Assembly: GCA_003427395.1 (NCBI GenBank) | Contig: BFEA01000026.1 | Span: 587,679-616,233, forward strand | Source: Chara braunii | Taxonomy: Eukaryota > Streptophyta > Charophyceae > Charales > Characeae | Reading direction: 5' to 3' | DNA: 28,555 bases | In this document: positions 9,127 through 17,390 of the stretch, piece after piece | Layout of the letters: every line of letters begins with the position of its first letter | Position numbering within the stretch: position 1 is the stretch's first letter | Notes under the pieces: model-generated | Database searches by the model: none | Told to the model about the DNA's origin: nothing | Seen by the model: the letters and a program-made list of their open reading frames with translations, nothing else | Made by a program: the position numbers and the translations under genes

Positions 9127-9211
9127 GGGACGCTGGACCCGGTTTCCAGCAGGTGTTGCTCCCCACCAATAGATGGAGCTTGTGTTTTTGTCAAAAAAAA
9201 AATAAAAAAAA
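9127..9211 (+). mobile_element. LINE-type 3' tail with poly-A
   Basis: It starts with GGGACGCTGGACCCGGTTTC (to CCAGCA) and ends in an A-rich tail (about 9193-9211) after CTTGTGTTTTTGTC. The same head motif occurs in the 3' part of a reverse-transcriptase-bearing LINE fragment at 11390-11420 and before another poly-A at 12441-12459, so I read these as short 3' tails of one LINE family. Confidence 0.55.
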
Positions 9212-9212
9212 T

Positions 9213-9368
9213 TGTGACCGCCTCTGGAGGTGGTCTCAAAAAGGGCCGCTGACAGAAGGGTCACCGTTTGAGGCATTTGGGTAGCGGGCCTCTCCAGTGT
9301 GACCCGAAAACTGACTCAAATTTTGGGATTTTGGGTCTTTTGGTCCTCCTGTGAGTATGCCCTTAGGG
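9213..9368 (-). mobile_element. DNA-transposon terminal segment (inverted copy)
   Basis: Read on the minus strand, this starts AAGGGCATACTCACA and passes through GGTGACC, TCTGTCAGCGGCC and CCTCCAGAGGCGGTCAC. The same series in the same order occurs on the plus strand at 9614-9790. The two form a head-to-head inverted pair around an intervening LINE tail. The family is unknown. Confidence 0.5.
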
Positions 9369-9435
9369 TGGCGGCCAGTCTGAGGTTTGCTGTAGCAAAT
9401 TCTGTTAATTGGTACTTGCTTCCTTTTTCCTTTTC

Positions 9436-9573
9436 TTTCTCTCTTTTTTAAAGATGCAGTTTTTCCATTATAATAACAAACACGAGGCTGCGAATCCCTC
9501 GCCATTTCAACCCGTAGGGGGCTGGGGCCATTACCTAGATTTGGCTATTGCTGGAAACCGGGTCCAGCGTCCC
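9436..9573 (-). mobile_element. LINE-type 3' tail, minus strand
   Basis: Read on the minus strand from 9573, it begins with the same 25-bp head as 9127-9151, then GGTAATGGCCCCAG, GGGTTGAAATGGCGAGGGA and CTCGTGTTTGTTAT, ending in an A/G-rich tail near 9440. The GGTAA.GGCCCCAG and GGGTTGA.ATG words recur in the tail at 12138-12460. Confidence 0.55.
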
Positions 9574-9614
9574 AAGTCTGCAACTTTCTAGGAAAAAGGG
9601 GAAACAACTGGACT

Positions 9615-11195
9615 GAGGGCACACTCACACTAGGTACCAAATCCCCATTTCCCCAAAAAAAGAGGGTTCCCGGACAGTCACACAAGGTGAACATCTGCCC
9701 AAATTCTCAAAAGGGGTGACCAGTTGTCAGCGGCCTGCGAAGCCACGGGGTAAGGAAATTTGCGGTGACCTCTGGAGGTTACCGCAAATTCTCAATCTTT
9801 TTCCGAATTACCATGCAAAATTGGAGAAAAAATGGAACCCCACGATATTAGCGGCCTATCAATTGACGAAAAGGAGATTTGGGGAAATGGGCGCACACGC
9901 GGAGTGGTCAGACGCGCGTGGCCCTTTTTTTGTTTCAATCCCTTGTTGATCCAGTTGTCGTTAGCCTGCCATGCCGCTTTCGTCGTTATTTTCGTGTTGA
10001 AGAACTGGGCGTTACATTTCCGTGTCCGCCTCCAGCCCCTTGCGCGCATGTTTTCACATGCCTTGCGCCCGTGTTCCGCTGGCTTCCCCGCTTCTCCGCC
10101 CTCTTCCCCCCAGTTCCGCCCGCTGTATCTTGCTGTGTCCCCTTGTCCCGAACGGACGACGAACGATCTATTCCTTTCACTGTATTCCGATTTCTGCCCC
10201 TGGCCCATGTGTTTCGTTCGCGTTGCTTCACTGCAAGCCCGATGAATGTATGTGGATCGGAAGTGGCTTCAGATGAACTGTAGTTGTCTGTGTGCCGTCC
10301 ACAACCCCAAAGCCCCATAGCCCGGTGGCTGTACCTGGTCCCAAACCAGGTGCACGAAGGGTAGTCAAAGCTGTCTCGAGAGAAAAAAATAAATTGTAAA
10401 GAATCTGGGTCGAACACGGGTAGAGATGCATGAAAAAAAAAAATCAAATAAAATCCTGTTATCGATTCGGCTGTGCACTTCATGTATATGCCTGAAAAAA
10501 AGGTTCAGATGCATTCAAATTGTATGTGTCCCGTTGTGCATTTTTTTTCGCACTAGGTGAAGCTGGTCTGCTTTTTGTTTGGAGACCCAAGGGATTCCTC
10601 CCTGCTCCAGCTGCAGGGATTGTCGCCATTGCCGTGACATGGCGACAACTACTAGCGTTTCATAGCGCCGCTGTTGTCACTGCACACCGCACAAGCTCTG
10701 CCATGGCGTTCACAACACTAACGGATGCTCCAACACCAGATGCCACACTTTCCCTTGCACCGTACCAGGAGGCTGCCCTATGCAGCTGAAGCGTCAGTCC
10801 AGTTTAGCTCGGCACTGAACCAGTCGCTCGCTATAGAAGGCCGGTCCCTGAATTTACCCTGGGGCGCTCCAGCGGGCGGCATCGGGGCGCACTCCACACA
10901 GCAACAGCAGAGAGGTTCGTATGGACACCCGTTGGTGCGAACGGCCAGCAGTAACGACCCAAAAAAAAAAGAAGGAGAAAACAGATTACAAAAAACGAAT
11001 AATTTGCATTTCCCATTTGAGGTATCCACCGTGTGGCCGGCGCCCTCCCCAAGCACCTCGCAGAGTACGATGTAGCGACCTTGTCGTTAGCGTGTTGGGA
11101 ACACAGTGTGACCGGCCAGGGCCGCATTTCCTCAAAACGGCCGTTCCCATTTTCCCATTTTTGCGAATTTGGGTACCTAGTGTGAGCGTGCCCTG
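9615..11195. mobile_element. Putative non-autonomous DNA transposon, about 1.6 kb
   Basis: The left end (AGGGCACACTCACACTAGG.. from about 9616) and the right end (reverse complement CAGGGCACGCTCACACTAGG.. from 11195) form imperfect terminal inverted repeats of about 25 bp, with weaker subterminal similarity inward. CAGGG starts are typical of hAT elements, but no matching 8-bp target duplication was found, so class is uncertain. No transposase is encoded. Inside is an almost perfect 14-bp-arm hairpin (9757-9790) around TCTGGA, a 10-bp hairpin (10620-10648), A-rich tracts (10382-10452) and DNA without a credible gene. A 116-codon plus-strand frame at 10725-11075 is weakly protein-like near 10790-10940 and could be a captured fragment, but I cannot support a function. 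Confidence 0.45.
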
Positions 11196-11389
11196 AGAAA
11201 GAACTGAGAACTGAAGAAAACCAGAGCTCAAGGAGAAAAACCACAACCAACCGCTCTTTCCCTATGGGAGTCCAAGTGTACTCCAACTAGCTGGGAGCCT
11301 TACCCAGTTTCGCTTCAGAGTTTTAAAAATCAGTGAACACTATAATCTCAAAGCTTATTTGGCCTTCATAATACTGCCTGTATTATGCT
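11196..11389. other. Unassigned spacer
   Basis: No gene is visible. In the minus sense it reads on from the LINE fragment at its right (an ACTGGGTAAGGCTCCC word near 11310, also seen in altered form near 12175), so part of it is likely LINE 3'-untranslated sequence. Confidence 0.35.
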
Positions 11390-12105
11390 AATGCTGGAAA
11401 GCGGGTCCAGCGTCCCATTGCGGACCAAAATAATCCCTTGTCCACCGGGGGTTCGTCAGGGTTGTCTCAGCCATCTAGAGAACGCTAGTTTTCCATCTGA
11501 TGTAACCAGCGCTAACTTGTTATCTTTGGCCCAGGTCCTCCGGAATCTGAGTTGATTTCCGTATGACTGCTTTCCTGAACACCACCAGTCAGCTACAATA
11601 GATAGCCTTATGTTGGCCTAGATTCGGGAAACAATTCGGGGAAGAGGGACCTCTGTCTTCTTGAAGACTCTGGAGTTGCGGGCAGACCAGATACCTTCCA
11701 GAACTATACCCCTGCATACCAGGGCTATGTATCCCAGATTTACAAAGAAGTGGCTGGCGGGAGGAATCCCTGTTAGAATCCAGCAGTCGGACCATTCAAA
11801 CTGGTTCATGAAGAGAAGCTTCCGTTGCTCCTTCCACCATTCCCAAACCTGAGTCGACAGGGGGCAGTCCAACCAGAGGTGGGATGACAACTCCCAACCC
11901 CAGTTACATCTCGAGCAGGTAGCGTCGACCGCCATACCTTCAGCTATCAGCCATGAAGTCGTGGGCATAACTTGGAGAGATTGTAACCACATTATGGTAC
12001 TCGGTTTTTGTGAGGGCAGTTTTTTAATAGCTTTCCATACTTTTAATAGGTCTGCACCATGGACTTGCGTCCTGTTTTCCTTTTGCTTCCTTTATTTGTC
12101 AATCT
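11390..12105 (-). pseudogene. LINE 3' fragment with reverse-transcriptase zinc-binding domain
   Basis: An open frame from about 12105 to 11618 on the minus strand reads VWKAIKKLPSQKPSTIMWL, then CSRCNWGWELSSHLWLDC and EGIWSARNSRVFKK. The CxxC..H..C pattern followed by VWEWW is the zf-RVT domain found at the C-terminus of plant L1-type LINE ORF2 proteins. Upstream endonuclease and polymerase domains are absent, so it is a 5'-truncated insertion. Downstream of the stop (11618 to 11390) the sequence leads into the GGGACGCTGGACCCG motif near 11418, linking that motif to the LINE 3' end. Confidence 0.75.
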
Positions 12106-12137
12106 GATCCTTTCTTTTGCCACATTTGCATTTAATA

Positions 12138-12460
12138 CAGGGACGCTGGACCCGGATTCCAGCACAAGGCGATACTGGGTAAGGGCCCCAGTCTTCCGGG
12201 GGGTAAGTCCCACTAGCAGCGTTGAGTTTCCCCAACGCCTGAATCTGGACGTGATTGAGGAAATGTGCAGAAATGGCATTGATTATCCTCAGCCGCACAT
12301 CTCCGCAAATACGTCCAGATTCAGGCGTTGAGGAAACTCAACGCTGCTAGTGGGACTTGGCCCAGGGTTGAGATGTGGAGGGATTCCCGGCATCCTTTTG
12401 CAATAGGACACATGAAACGAATGCAAACGGTTACGGGAACCAAAAAAAAAAAAAAAAAAA
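12138..12460 (+). mobile_element. LINE-type 3' tail with inserted fold-back and poly-A
   Basis: It begins with the shared GGGACGCTGGACCCGG head (12141), followed by GGTAAGGGCCCCAG, then a large fold-back, then GGGTTGAGATG and a GAGGGATTC stretch that match the tail at 9436-9573. It ends in A19 (12441-12459). The fold-back is missing from the other tails, so it looks like a nested insertion. Confidence 0.5.
12205..12358. repeat. Near-perfect 154-bp fold-back
   Basis: Arms 12205-12252 and 12311-12358 are inverted copies of 48 bp with one mismatch, around a 58-nt loop that itself has short pairing words (AAATGTGC / GCACAT). Transcribed, it would form a long hairpin. It may be a fold-back mobile element or a hairpin RNA source; sequence alone does not decide. 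Confidence 0.8.
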
Positions 12461-12832
12461 AGAGCACAGCGGGGTATACGTGTGACGCTCAACCTCACGC
12501 CCTGTGGTGTCTTCCGTTCGGAGTGTTTAAAATTGCGGAAGGGGGCCCAGAAAGGCAGCAAGATGGGGTGTGCCAAGGATTTTTGGAAAGTTGAGTGCGG
12601 GGACACGGACAGAACCGAAATCCCCTGTGCCGGTCCGACTTAGTAAGCAGAGGGCCCGTCACTGCGTGGGTTTTCAGGGAGAAAAAGGCGCGCGCGGGAC
12701 GCACGGTGCGGCGAAATTCAATCCAAAAAGTATCACTGAACTTCCCATTGAGCCGTCGCTTTTCGTTTCGCGTGGAAGGGGGCGGGCACATACTAGGTAT
12801 CCCATTTCCGGGTCAAGTCCCGATGCCGCTCA

Positions 12833-13246
12833 TCACACAACTCTGAATTTGACGTGGCAGGCCTTAACGGAGTGGCCCTTATGCTCATCTTCCTCTCGTA
12901 CCCGGTAGTGAAAGCCCTTCGATTGGTAACGCTCGAAGCGGCGACAATCGCTGCACAGAGTATTAGGCCAATGGGGCGCTACTGCCAACCACGGGATGAC
13001 AATTAGCTCATTAAACGGCAACAGCAACGAATAAGGCGGAAAATGTGTGTCCACAATGACAAAACCAGCATCGACAAATCCAGAACATCGAGTTTCAGGA
13101 GGGAAGTAGTATCTTCCGCCGATCTTGGCGATGGCTTCTCGTACGTCCCACTCGCATACACGTGCCCTCTTCTTGTTATACGGGAAGGGGCGTGGCGGGG
13201 ATGCGGGAGGCCGGCGCCCAATTGGCTTAGGACAATCGGTCCACAT
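12833..13246 (-). pseudogene. LTR-embedded ORF, 3' LTR copy (frameshifted)
   Basis: 137 codons from ATG 13246, preceded in frame by a stop five codons upstream. The first 124 residues match the 177-aa ORF in the other LTR with about 11 substitutions. Features include a Pro/Arg-rich start (MWTDCPKPIGRRPP), GGRYYFPP, FVIVDTHFPPYSLLL, and CSDCRRFERYQSKGFHYRV with a CxxC pair. The frame is lost after REEDEHK through a 4-5-base deletion near 12883. Function unknown. Confidence 0.55.
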
Positions 13247-13999
13247 GGCAATAGCGAAATCCTACCTAGCATGCATTCCACGTGTCAATCACAACGATCC
13301 TACGACAAGTTTACCAGGCAATCGTCTCATTATGACATCATCCAAGCATTCTCATTCATCTCCCAAAGACATTCATCAAAGGAAGGGCCGAAAAGGGCAG
13401 CCACACACCACTCAGTTTTTCGTGTGCTCTGAACCCCTGCCCCGTCATCCCCGTGACTAATTAAGCGTTAGCCAAAACAACCATCTCATCCCTCGGGTGC
13501 AATAGATCGACAAGCATCCATAACCGTTCATGTCATAGAGGGAGAGAGAGGAAGTAGGGAGAAAAAGACGCGGAGCAGACAAGACAGATGAAAATTACAC
13601 CAAGATCCGATGATGAAAAAAAAATTTCAGCTTAACTGTCGTCGAACTGAACCCACTCCAAGGAATAGATTCGAGACAAGGAGGCACATCCGTCGTGAAG
13701 TTCCACTATGGCCCCGGGCCATTCATCCATTCAAATGTGATCACTATCCCCGTGCATGCACTGACGATCCCAGCCGTCACGTGCCACCTTCCACCACTGC
13801 GATCATCACCCCGCCGACTTAGTCTCTGCACGGCCTGTCTGGATCCCACTGTCCGTCGTGGCGATCAGGCGCACCGCCGGCCAGACAACAGTCAGCCCGT
13901 CGGGACTTTTCGACTCGCAATTTACACATACCATATAGCCTCTGCTTCCTGGAAGTTGGCAAACGAGTTGAGAGAGAGATTTGCGGGCGCGCTTGCGGA

Positions 14000-14007
14000 A
14001 TTTATAG
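14000..14007 (-). promoter_or_regulatory. TATA-like box, 3' LTR copy
   Basis: CTATAAAT on the minus strand, preserved in the same context in the other LTR (24845-24852). Its place about 870 bp into the LTR fits a U3 promoter. Confidence 0.45.
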
Positions 14008-14876
14008 TTGCAGGAAGGGAGGTAGATACGAGGGAGGATGAGGACCGAGTCAGGGAAGGGTGAGAGAGGACTTGGTTATAATCGCCCGACGAAAGCCATG
14101 TTGATCCTTCTGAGTCCGATTGTAGTCAATCAGAGTCGTCGCGTAATATGAGCTTCCTCTTACACGACGCTTCTCCTTGGCTAAACGGAGTGAAGAGAGG
14201 ATCGACCGGGTTCTTGGGCATAGGACTCAGAGTGGGAGGAAGAAGGGTGCAAAACGGATCCAAGATTCAGATGTTCAAGAAAGAGAAAAGGCGCGCGGGA
14301 CGAGAGAGAGAGAGAGGGAAAAACGGTTATAGGGGGAGAGTGAGCACGGACGCGGAGGAAGCGTCGAAGATGGCGAGAAAAGCAAAAAAAAGGGGGAAGC
14401 TCGCTTGCATGGCGCCGATCACAGATGCAAAAAGAGGCACCAAAACAGTTACAAATTCCTAAGTCCTATGCTAATTCAAAAATTGAAATCGCCATATTCG
14501 CGCGTAAAGTAGGCGCGGGACAAATTGGTAGTCCTACATCCATTCGTATTCCCACCAAATTCCCAGAGTTTTCCGCGACGTAGTCGAAAACATTCATGCA
14601 CAAAAAAGACACGTCGGGTCCCGTTCATTTCGGGATTTCTAACTGTCGGGGCAAATTCCTAGCGCGCTTACTAAAGCGGGCGCAATTCCCATGCATTTCC
14701 CAAATTACGAAAACGGAATTTCAAGAATCAATGAGAATGGAAACACGGGTCTCAACAAGGCACCTTTAAACAAAACAGAGATGGACCGTGTTGGGCCGAT
14801 CAAAATTCGAAAAAGAAAAAGAGAGAGAGAAGTAACCCGGAAGATGGCGCAGACTCAGAAGCTGGTACGTCACATA

Positions 14877-15118
14877 TGTGACGCTAAGGAGGTTCCTAAA
14901 TTATGCAATCTCCTGATTGCATGTAGAAAAGCTAGTTTATATGGCGGAGGAGGAAAAAGGGGTTGAGGGGATGAATGAGGAACCCAACGTATCAAGAGAG
15001 CGACCGTCCACATCAGCACAGATGATTGAGCCAGAGTTCATGTTGACTCCAACGCCAATTGCAATATCTTCGCGAGTTTGCTGGCTCGTGCTGCTAGAAC
15101 CCCACATATCCAGCCTTG
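14877..15118 (-). other. Internal region before the 3' LTR, no gene
   Basis: A polypurine tract would be expected next to the LTR on the minus strand, but none is obvious. The purine-rich run seen here (14942-14970) is on the plus strand. No convincing ORF. Confidence 0.4.
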
Positions 15119-15796
15119 TTATGAGCAATTTCCCTTCTTCTTGATGGGCGGAGGTCGTCCAGGTGACGCCACCATGGTCCGCCGTATCTTCCAGGGGGCT
15201 GCATCACTGGAAATCCACCCAACGATAGTCCACAAGGAGAGGATGGTGGAGGGGTCGCGGCCATTCAGGTGTCTGAGGTGGGAGCGGTAATCCGCAGCTT
15301 CGTCCCTGAGATCGACGAAATCGATGATCCGGTGTGCGCGAGGGAATTGATGATTGGGTCGGGACAGGGATAGAAGATAGTTGGGGTACAAAGAGGGGAT
15401 GGCACAGAGGACATTGTCCCGCAGGGACTCATAATCTTCCATAGCGGGAAAGGTCCCGGAGACAATACAATACAACTCCATATGGTTGTATTGTCTCCAG
15501 GCGACACTGGAAAGGAGGATGTTGAGAGGGAAGGAGGGAGAGCGATAGGGCAAGCTAGTACACAAAAGTCGCGCGGCGAAATGATGGCAAAACAATTGAT
15601 TAGCGAAGATACGGTAATTTAGAGGGAATTCAATGTGGGGGAGAGGGGAGAAAGAAAGGTAATCAAGAGGGCGGCGGAAAACGGGATGAGGACGGAACGT
15701 CCGGGCCGGGAGCAGGACGGGAACGAAGCGAGGAGGGGGCGGACGAGGGAGATGGTGGGCGGGAACGGCGACGCCGGCGGGAGGTTGCTGCGCCAT
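15119..15796 (-). CDS. Extra 225-aa ORF of the gypsy element, unknown function
   Basis: Intact from ATG 15796 to the stop at 15119, which makes it the longest unbroken frame after gag-pol in this element. The N-terminus is Pro-rich (MAQQPPAGVAVPAHH), followed by FRRPLDYLSFSPLPHIEF, FCHHFAARLLC, FPLNILLSSVAWRQYNHMELY, YESLRDNVLCAIPSLYPNYL and LSLWTIVGWISSDAAPW. There is no clear membrane segment, protease or nucleic-acid motif, so I see no support for an envelope protein. It overlaps the preceding reading frame (stop at 15663) by about 134 bases in a different frame, so it may be reached by reinitiation or a separate transcript. I recall similar proteins from Chara but could not check. Confidence 0.6.
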   Translation of the reverse strand: MAQQPPAGVAVPAHHLPRPPPPRFVPVLLPARTFRPHPVFRRPLDYLSFSPLPHIEFPLNYRIFANQLFCHHFAARLLCTSLPYRSPSFPLNILLSSVAWRQYNHMELYCIVSGTFPAMEDYESLRDNVLCAIPSLYPNYLLSLSRPNHQFPRAHRIIDFVDLRDEAADYRSHLRHLNGRDPSTILSLWTIVGWISSDAAPWKIRRTMVASPGRPPPIKKKGNCS

Positions 15797-17390
15797 CGTG
15801 TCGACTGGCGGCGTCTGAGGGAACTTCGGGATTCAAAGCGGATCCTTCCCGAATGGCAGGTAACGCTCGAGCTGGAGGAACCTTTCGGGGCTCAGGTACG
15901 GAGGCCTCTTCTTCTTCCTTCGACGTGGACCAGGCTTCTGACTCTTCTTCCTCTGACAGCCCTGCGATGGCTATCCGACCTGGGTCTTCGTCCGATGGTA
16001 TTTCCCCATTCTCCTGACGAGTCTTCCAGATTTCATCAAAGTCGGGGTTATCCGGCGCGAGCTCGTTAAGGTCCAGAAAGCACCAAGCCGTGGGGTCGTG
16101 ATCGCTCAAGTACTGACCAAAGTCCTCCGTGCAGTTTGCCTAGATTACAGTTGGCGTCAACTTCCTCTCCAAAGTCACGGGTCCAGCCTGACCTGGATCG
16201 CTCGGATTGAAAGAGATTATGTCCGTCGGCAGATCGTCGATGAGTTGAGACAAAAACGTGAGAAGTTTGTAGGCGACGGTTGCTCGGCCACCCTTAGCGA
16301 TTTCGCCACACAGAAGTCCCACCAACGTTCCGTCGGTTGTCGCCTCCTCTGGCCACAACTATGCTAGCACCAACGATATCTCGTTACAGTGTTCCAACTC
16401 TCGATTACTGTAATATCGCGACCAATGGCATTTCACTGTACGCATACACACGCTGACTGTCATGAATTCAGTCCACTTACGAATGTAGGCTGGACTGAAA
16501 GTCGGGATCGAAGCGGGACGAATTTCCAAGGTGAGGAGGGGATCGGCCCAAGATGGCCAGATGGTTGGAAGGTTGGAGGGGAGAGAGAAGGTAGAGAAGC
16601 GATTCATCGGCGTTCGGGGTAGGGATGAAGATGGGGAAGCGGGCGAGCGGGGCGAATAGTGGCGCTAGTCCGAAGAGAGAAGGTATCGATACACTCGGTC
16701 CCCACCACCTGTCGTCCCAGTCGAGCTAGTCGTTGCCGCCAATCAGCCACCAACGCCTGCCCCCACTCGTAAAGACTAGTTACCACTGCGTCGCGCCGCT
16801 GCATGCCAATGGTACACAGATCGCCGCCGAAAGCCACGATCACCGTTATGTCGCTCTGAGTAGGTTGTGAGAAGCACTGAAACCTCGATGCTTCTGCCAA
16901 GATGACCGTCGAACCTCGATCGGTTGATATCGTTACTTCTATGGCGGTGCACCAGACTCGATGACTGAAGAGCTGTGCAAATCGGAGAGGGTCGGGAGTG
17001 AGACGAGGATGCGCGACTTGGCGAAACTGCAACGAAGGCCCAAGGTTGAAGAAGCTGGGGAGGAAGAACTGGCTCAATGACAAAACTCATGGCGAAGGCG
17101 AAGAGGAGGCAGGGTCAGACGAAAGAAGGGAAGCAAGTTCTTCGTCTGCACTGGGGGACGAAGAGGAAGACGGAACGGGGTTTTCAGAAGGAGGGAGGGG
17201 ACGAAGGTAGGAGATGTGGCGGACGATAGGGAGAGAGCTATGGTTGGCGCTGGCCTCCGGCGCGATGCGGACCGTGTTGGCTCCGTTAGGACCGAGTTCC
17301 ACTACGCGAAAACAACCAGAGAACTTGGGAGCGAGTTTCCGGTCGCGTGCACATTTACGTACCTGTACCAGGCCCCTAATTTATATTGGT
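15663..17390 (-). pseudogene. Integrase C-terminus plus long novel extension, several stops
   Basis: The start (about 17385-17200) reads LVQVRKCARDRKLAPKF.., VELGPNGANTV.. and IVRHISYLRP, the SH3-like C-terminal fold and closing motif of gypsy integrases. The same frame continues through a Ser/Pro linker into a region I cannot assign: FFLPSFFNLGPSLQF, FSHRVWCTAIEVTISTDRGS, TQSDITVIVAFGGD, YEWGQALVADWRQRLARLG, then YIRKWTEFMTVSVCMRTVKCH, LLCGEIAKGGRATVAYKLL, SQLIDDLPTDIISFNPSDPG, and an acidic SEEEESEAWSTSKEEEE tail. Breaks are a TGA at 17087, a frame change at the ATGA at 16604-16607, a TAG at 16359 and a TAG at 16140. Roughly 500 residues beyond a normal integrase end is unusual. A chromodomain was looked for and not recognised. 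It lies in the position where some plant gypsy elements have an additional ORF. Confidence 0.65.

Larger units (their letters stand above)
12491..14876 (-). repeat. 3' LTR (left copy)
   Basis: About 2386 bp, aligned nearly end to end with 23330-25725. It includes a TATA-like box (14000-14007, minus), a shortened LTR ORF (12833-13246), and an AG-repeat run near 14301. Compared with the other copy it lacks 4-5 bases near 12883, which shifts the LTR ORF. Confidence 0.9.

Noticed and set aside
9127-9573. A 447-bp MITE with perfect 25-bp terminal inverted repeats
   Set aside because: The two ends are exact inverted copies, but each also heads its own A-rich tail pointing inward and the same head occurs with a LINE domain near 11418. 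Two oppositely oriented LINE tails explain it better, and no target duplication flanks the pair.
10318-10360. tRNA-like or SINE promoter box (hairpin ACCTGGT..ACCAGGT)
   Set aside because: A 7-bp hairpin and a GGTTTGGGACC word resemble a B box, but no A box, acceptor stem or anticodon arm can be laid out.
10725-11075. 116-codon plus-strand ORF in the 9615-11195 element
   Set aside because: Only the middle is mildly protein-like; it runs through an A-tract and into the terminal repeat, so it is not a gene as it stands.
13003-13460. Plus-strand ORFs in the LTRs (also 23888-24305)
   Set aside because: They are the opposite strand of the minus-strand LTR ORF and appear twice only because the LTR is duplicated; the minus-strand frame has better protein character and fits the element's orientation.
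14942-14970. Polypurine tract of the LTR element
   Set aside because: The purines are on the plus strand, while the element is on the minus strand, and the run is about 70 bp from the LTR edge.
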